A stretch of DNA of 64,000 bases from Alphaproteobacteria bacterium UBA6178 (GTDB taxonomy: Bacteria > Pseudomonadota > Alphaproteobacteria > Rickettsiales > UBA3002), in contig DITS01000031.1 in NCBI GenBank assembly GCA_002422205.1, positions 1-64,000 on the forward strand, in the 5' to 3' direction. Both the position numbers and the translations under genes were made by a program. The notes beneath the pieces are model-generated. The model was not told where the DNA came from. It searched no databases and saw nothing but the letters and a program-made list of their open reading frames with translations. This document shows positions 59,293 to 64,000 of the stretch, piece by piece (positions within the stretch are counted from its first letter, which is position 1; each line of letters starts with the position of its first letter).

Positions 59293-59583
59293 TTGGATAG
59301 CAACTGGGAAATCAAACGATTCAATATACGTGTAGGCTGGGACTCACTCATTGGCTTAATCCCCGGCATCGGGGATACGCTGATGAGCACCGTCTCAGCC
59401 TACATTATTTATGAAGGCCGCAAACTCGGCGTGCCGCGCTGGGTGCATGCCACCATGATTGGCAATGTACTGATAGATTGGGTTATTGGGTTAATTCCGC
59501 TGGTGGGCGATCTGCTCGATATCGGCTGGAAAGCCAACCTCAAGAATGTAGCCCTCATCAAAAAGCACGCTAAAATATTGTAA
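59293..59583 (+). CDS. DUF4112 family protein with a likely 5' frameshift
   Basis: The domain is plain: RFNIRVGWDSLIGLIPGIGD, then MIGNVLIDWVIGLIPLVGDL, two hydrophobic segments each with a GLIPxxGD motif. The frame reads well upstream of the TTG at 59293 (LSAADRIARLEKLANALDSN) back to 59212, but no start codon is in that frame. An ATG at 59210 (just after the previous gene) is out of frame by one base; one more A in the AAAA run at 59213-59216 would give MKNPELYTNAD and join them. Real length is therefore probably about 125 residues. Confidence 0.75.
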   Translation: MDSNWEIKRFNIRVGWDSLIGLIPGIGDTLMSTVSAYIIYEGRKLGVPRWVHATMIGNVLIDWVIGLIPLVGDLLDIGWKANLKNVALIKKHAKIL

Positions 59584-59663
59584 TTTTATTATAAAAGCCC
59601 TTATCTTAATCAAAATGTAATACTTCTATGCTTAGATAGTCCTGAATTCAGAGGATAGTCCAG

Positions 59664-60869
59664 ATGTCAGAGCCAGTTATTACCCGCATAGGCACAGGTA
59701 AGCCAGAGGAATTACGCAAGCAGCTAACCAATGAAGCTTCAAACTTCTTCACTCAAATAAAACCGCCCATCTCGCCACAAGACCCACTCGTACAAAAATT
59801 GCTAAAGCTTGTGGAGGGCGGCGAGAATGTCTATCCGCATAATTTCAATACCCGCACGCCTGAAGCAATGGGAATCACCCTTGCCGATTTGCGACGTCTG
59901 CAATTGGGAGCAGAATTTTTATCGTTGATGATAACGGTGCGTGATAGTGGGGGTAATGAGGTGCAGTTGATACCCGGCGAGTTTAATGCGTGGCAAGGCA
60001 TAGCAACGGGTGGCACTGTGCCAGCTGGCCCCAGCCTTCCCATCGATAAATGGGCAGCATCCATCAATGTGGCTATCCAGGATAGTGGGCCTCGTTATGT
60101 TGCGGGGGATCAAACCTTTCATATTGAAAGCCCAACGGGCTCAAAACGTATTGTCAGGGCAGGCCGAACCGCCACGCGTGAATATGGCGATTTAAGCTAT
60201 GGCAGTACCGAAATCATCGATAATGATAAAGGCTCGCCCACCTATGGGCATCCCGCCAATATGGGCGATGGCGCGCAAGATGTATGGATACCGAAACCAA
60301 TTTTGGAAGAGCTGGCAGCAGGAAAACCCTATTATGGCCCGGTCACGATAAAATTGCGCACCGAAGGCACACGCTCCGATCCGCAAATATTCCTCGGTGC
60401 CACCTCACGCGAAGCGATTCTGGCTGAAAGCAAGAACTGGCAGGCGGGCGAAACGCAGGAAATATCTGCACTCGCAGGCGAAAAATTTACTCCACCCATA
60501 CCATTACAAAAAAGCCTGATAGACAATCTGAACAACAGTAAGACTGTTTACACACCAATGAATGGGCCGCAATATCAGGCGTGGAAATATGCCTTGAGCG
60601 ACGATGCAACGCTCCGCACGATTTCACCACTCGCATGGATCGAAAATCAATTTGGCGATATGAAAAAATTTCAGGATCTATTTCCCGAAAATGGAAACCA
60701 GAAACTCACGCGCGAAGCGTATGAAAGCGTGATGAAAGCTAATAACACTATCGAAAAACTAGCGCCAACTATACTGGAGCAAATTGAGGCTATACCTAAA
60801 ATTCCTCCCATGCCTTTAGAGACGGGCGAGCCAAGACCCGAGAGGGAGCGCTCAGAAAGAGCGCGTTAA
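59664..60869 (+). CDS. Unknown soluble protein (401 aa)
   Basis: No family recognised. There is no signal peptide or membrane helix. It has mixed alpha/beta sequence with Gly/Pro-rich turns (NAWQGIATGGTVPAGPSLPI) and a charged C-terminus (ETGEPRPERERSERAR). GAGGAT precedes the ATG. It lies between the DUF4112 gene and the convergent TRIC-type gene, 18 bp from the end of the latter. Its style resembles the other large unknown genes of this window. Confidence 0.65.
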   Translation: MSEPVITRIGTGKPEELRKQLTNEASNFFTQIKPPISPQDPLVQKLLKLVEGGENVYPHNFNTRTPEAMGITLADLRRLQLGAEFLSLMITVRDSGGNEVQLIPGEFNAWQGIATGGTVPAGPSLPIDKWAASINVAIQDSGPRYVAGDQTFHIESPTGSKRIVRAGRTATREYGDLSYGSTEIIDNDKGSPTYGHPANMGDGAQDVWIPKPILEELAAGKPYYGPVTIKLRTEGTRSDPQIFLGATSREAILAESKNWQAGETQEISALAGEKFTPPIPLQKSLIDNLNNSKTVYTPMNGPQYQAWKYALSDDATLRTISPLAWIENQFGDMKKFQDLFPENGNQKLTREAYESVMKANNTIEKLAPTILEQIEAIPKIPPMPLETGEPRPERERSERAR

Positions 60870-60887
60870 CTAAAATATCAACAGCCA

Positions 60888-61511
60888 TCAAGCCCTCGGC
60901 AACCGCCATTGGCAATAATAAGCGACCATGCGCAAAATCAGCCCAGCAACAAACACGCCAATCAAAGTTGCAGCATTGAGCTGCGCTTGCATATTTAATA
61001 AATAAACCGCGAGCGCAACGAGCAGGGCGATGCTGCCATAAAAGCCGCTATGCAGGACTTCAGGGATATTATTAACCAATACATCACGCAATATCGCGCC
61101 GCCGGTTGCGGTTAAAAAAGCCAGAGTCATAAACCCAAAAAACGGCGCATTAATGGTCAGCGCCACCAAAGCGCCGGTAATAGCAAAGGCCACTAGCCCC
61201 ACCGCATCACAAACAATAAAAACCCAGCGGCTCTCCACCGAGGGATGATGCCTTAATTTGAGCAAACTACCCAGTATAGTAACCCCGAAGGCAATCAGAA
61301 ATGGCTCATTGCTTAGCAAAATGACCGGGGGCCTATCAGCCAGCACATCCCTTAGAATCCCACCGCCATTAGCGGTTAAAAACGACAGGATAAAAAGCCC
61401 CATCCAGTCCAGATTCTTCTTCGTACCAATCAGAAATCCGGACAATGCAAATGCAATGCCTCCCGTTAAAGAAGCGAAATACATTGCCTGCGATTGAACC
61501 AGCTCTTCCAT
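60888..61511 (-). CDS. TRIC/YicG-family cation channel protein
   Basis: The 207 residues have seven hydrophobic helices in a duplicated pattern. GGGILRDVLADRPPVIL and GGAILRDVLVNNIPEVL mark the two halves, each with the conserved GG-x-x-RD motif. Bacterial members (YicG/YadS, UPF0126) are homologues of trimeric intracellular cation channels. It converges with the unknown 401-aa gene and is divergent from the PAS receptor gene. Confidence 0.92.
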   Translation of the reverse strand: MEELVQSQAMYFASLTGGIAFALSGFLIGTKKNLDWMGLFILSFLTANGGGILRDVLADRPPVILLSNEPFLIAFGVTILGSLLKLRHHPSVESRWVFIVCDAVGLVAFAITGALVALTINAPFFGFMTLAFLTATGGAILRDVLVNNIPEVLHSGFYGSIALLVALAVYLLNMQAQLNAATLIGVFVAGLILRMVAYYCQWRLPRA

Positions 61512-61722
61512 TTCTCCATTCCTTCAAGCCCCAACCATGAACCATGCCGTGCGACCTGTCACCATCAAAAACTAAGGGATTTAAGGTGAACAGCGCCGTC
61601 TGCATTAAAAATATTTAATGTAGGATTAATAAACTGGTACCCACGAGTGGTGTATAGTTGAAAGCTCGAGATGTGCCATCCGGCCCATCCAAAAAATAAA
61701 AAAGTTACGCACAGGAGCAGGA

Positions 61723-62637
61723 ATGTTTTTCCATAAATCAAACCCCCAAAAAGCAGAGCTGGATGCACTTAGCCGCTCTCAGGCTGTCATTCATTTTACA
61801 CCCGATGGCGTCATACAGGATGCGAATGAAAATTTTCTCGCTGCCATGGGCTACACGCTCGAAGAAATCAAAGGGAAGCATCACAGTATTTTTTGTGATC
61901 CTGCCTATGTGCAAAGCAGCGAATATAAAGATTTCTGGCACAAATTAGCAAAAGGCGCGTTTTTAGCTGCGCAGTTTAAGCGTTGTGGCAAGGGTGGCAA
62001 TGAAATCTGGATTGAGGCATCCTATAATCCCATCCTTGATGAGTCGGGCAACGTAATGGGCGTGGTTAAATATGCCACCGACATCACCAATCAAAAGCTG
62101 CAATTCGCCAATTATGAAGGTCAGCTGATAGCCATCAGCCGCGCACAAGCCGTCATCGAATTTAACATGGACGGCACCATCATCACCGCCAATAACAATT
62201 TCCTCAGCGCAATGGGCTACACGCTGGAAGAAATACAAGGTAAGCACCACAGCATATTTGCCGATGCAACCTATGCCCAAAGTGATGAATACCGAAAATT
62301 TTGGGAGCGTCTGAACAAGGGCGAATATTTTGCGTCGGAATATCAGCGCTTTGGTAAAGGCGGCAATGAGGTGTGGATTCAGGCCTCGTATAATCCCATC
62401 ATGGATATGGATGGGCGCCCCTTCAAAGTGGTCAAATACGCCACCGACATCACCCAACAAAAAATGGCATCCGCCGAAGCCAAAGGCCAGCTGGACGCCA
62501 TCAGCAAATCACAAGCGGTGATAGAATTCAGACTGGATGGCACAATCATAACGGCAAACGAGAATTTCCTCAGCGCAATGGGTTACACGCTGGACGAGAT
62601 CAAAGGGCAACCCCACAGTATTTTGTCGATCCGGTAG
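61723..62637 (+). pseudogene. PAS-domain chemotaxis receptor, 5' part before a frameshift
   Basis: Three PAS repeats start at about residues 14, 135 and 257. The first two carry the full pattern (MGYTLEEIKGKHHSIF, GKGGNEIWIEASYNPI, VVKYATDIT). The third breaks after GQPHSIL: the T-run at 62621-62624 is one base short. An extra T would give HSIFVDPVEA and continue into the 3' part. The whole gene (61723-63413) would encode about 563 residues without membrane helices, a cytoplasmic Aer-like receptor. Start ATG follows ACAGGAGCAGGA. Confidence 0.85.
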
Positions 62638-63413
62638 AAGCCATCTCACCCGAATACGCTGCTTTCTGGCAGAAACTGGGACGAGGCGAGTTTGATTCCC
62701 GCGTCTATAAACGCGTAGGCAAAGGGGGCAAGCAAGTGTGGATTCAGGCATCCTACAACCCTATCTTTGATGCGAATGGACGCCCCTTCAAAGTGGTCAA
62801 ATACGCCACTGAAGTAACACAAGTCATACAAACAGGGAAAATCGCCGAAGAAACGGTATATCAGACCCAAAGTGTTGCCGCCGCTGTGGAGGAACTGTCC
62901 GCATCTATCGGCGAAATTGCCAAAAATATGCAGCTGTCCAAAGAGGCCGCTCTGGAAATTATGCAAGATGCCACCCAATCCAGCGCCGCAGCCGAACAGC
63001 TAACTGCCAGCATGAATATGATGCAAAATATCGTTCAACTCATTAATGACATTGCCGGTCAGGTTAACCTGCTGGCCCTAAATGCCACTATCGAAGCCGC
63101 CCGAGCAGGTGATGCAGGCAAAGGCTTCGCCGTAGTGGCGGCAGAGGTGAAAAACCTCGCCACCCAAACCACCAAAGCGACAGAGGACATCGCAAAACAA
63201 ATTGATGAAGTACAGAATGTTGCCATGAATGTGGCGCATAACGTCAAAGCCATCTCCGATTCGGCGACCAAGGTGAATGAATATGTAACCGGCGTAGCCA
63301 GTGCTGTAGAAGAGCAAAGCGCCGTTACCAAGGAAATCTCCCACAGTACCCAAAAAATGGCCGGCTCCGTAGACGACATCGCCGAGCGCATCAAACAACT
63401 CTCAGCAGTCTAA
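62625..63413 (+). pseudogene. PAS-domain chemotaxis receptor, 3' part with MCP signalling domain
   Basis: From 62625 the second frame continues the third PAS domain (VDPVEAISPEYAAFWQKLGR, GKGGKQVWIQASYNPIFD), then a helical hairpin with the MCP tip DIAGQVNLLALNATIEAARA, then GDAGKGFAVVAAEVKNLATQ. The first ATG-type start in this frame is only at 62736, inside the PAS domain, so this piece is unlikely to be a gene by itself. The tip is intact, so without the shift the receptor could bind CheA/CheW. Confidence 0.85.
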
Positions 63414-63528
63414 GCTAAATCGCGCATGAATAAGTCCTGCAGTAAAGATGTAACGAAACATTAACTTTTGTGACCTAATATAAAGGCTTATATTATTAAG
63501 TTGATTGACAGCTAAAGAGGATGGCAAT

Positions 63529-64000
63529 ATGGCAGATGACAAAAGAACTGACGCACAAATAGACGCTATTTTAGCGAAAGACCCGGTCAATCCTCTCACC
63601 ACCGATTCTGGCGGGCTGGAAGCCCCACAATACACCGCTACAGATTTCATAAATGGTGATTATAAAGCACCCAAAGCGGTATGGGACGCAGCAATGAAAG
63701 TTGCAGGCGAGGCTCTGCAAAGCTTCAAAAACGCTGGTATAGACCCAGAAAAAGTGTCCTATTTGAAAGATGCTGCAAAACTGGATGGAAAAGCTGGTAT
63801 CACTCAACAGGAACTAGCATCACAATTATTGGCCATCAGCATGGCCAATAATACCACTACCGGTATGAGAGGGACTGTTACAGCATTTGACAATGAAATA
63901 TCCGAACGCGATATCAGAAAAGCGCTTGAAAACCCCAAACACCTCGCCGCATTGGCAAAACAAGTATTTGGCGATAACAACCCCAACCTAAGCCCTACCG
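63529..64000 (+). CDS. Unknown soluble protein, N-terminal part (3' end outside window)
   Basis: ATG at 63529 with AGAGGA upstream opens a frame that stays open to the window edge (157 codons). The start MADDKRTDAQIDAILAKDPV has no signal peptide. It contains helical segments such as KAVWDAAMKVAGEALQSFKN and ITQQELASQLLAISMANNTT. No family recognised; the full gene is needed for a call. Confidence 0.6.
   Translation, partial: MADDKRTDAQIDAILAKDPVNPLTTDSGGLEAPQYTATDFINGDYKAPKAVWDAAMKVAGEALQSFKNAGIDPEKVSYLKDAAKLDGKAGITQQELASQLLAISMANNTTTGMRGTVTAFDNEISERDIRKALENPKHLAALAKQVFGDNNPNLSPT

Overview
The window comes from an alphaproteobacterial chromosome. The evidence is the order rpsB-tsf-pyrH-frr-uppS-cdsA-dxr-rseP-bamA-skp-lpxD-fabZ-lpxA-lpxI-lpxB, the use of LpxI instead of LpxH, and an alphaproteobacterial-type tRNA-Met(CAT). 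The cell is Gram-negative (lipid A and BamA genes) and probably motile (flagellin, two chemotaxis receptors). Several long proteins match no family I know, so the lineage may be poorly sampled. I cannot name a genus.

Layout. 1-988 is the 3' end of recG. 989-15355 is a long minus-strand envelope and translation cluster, read from rpsB (with a structured leader and a promoter) down to lpxB; a terminator follows tsf. 15529-20146 holds two large unknown genes in divergent orientation, the first built from two related halves. 20222-30025 holds elbB, a chemotaxis receptor, a secreted intradiol-dioxygenase-like protein, fumC, a 3-methyladenine DNA glycosylase, a muramidase-CHAP protein, purB, a HIT protein and an unknown gene.

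30175-39756 is the accessory region. A tRNA-Met gene is followed by two integrated elements in tandem, marked by three copies of the tRNA 3' end. Element 1 (about 30.2-37.7 kb) is AT-rich. It carries a P4-type integrase, AlpA-like, excisionase-like and XRE regulators, a small HUH-type Rep-like protein, a SLATT-like two-helix membrane protein with an overlapping proline-rich small gene, a catalytic-domain-only tyrosine recombinase, a winged-helix protein beside iteron-like repeats, and a strongly folded non-coding stretch of about 170 nt. Element 2 (about 37.7-39.8 kb) has a chromosome-like composition and carries a truncated integrase and a class II Fic protein flanked by repeated operator-like motifs. 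Each element has its own pair of short repeats near both ends.

39935-64000 returns to mainly chromosomal genes: a lone HigA-type regulator, a flagellin with an inserted LamG-like domain, radC, a membrane pentapeptide-repeat protein, a LOG protein, a RimB-RimK fusion, rlmJ, an HExxH protein, the pbpC/alpha-2-macroglobulin pair, a GT39-type glycosyltransferase, a cluster of tiny membrane peptides with two membrane proteins, a TRIC-type channel, a three-PAS chemotaxis receptor broken by one base, and the start of an unknown gene. Two genes (DUF4112 and the PAS receptor) are each out of frame by one base in a short A or T run. This could be true mutation, slippage or assembly error.
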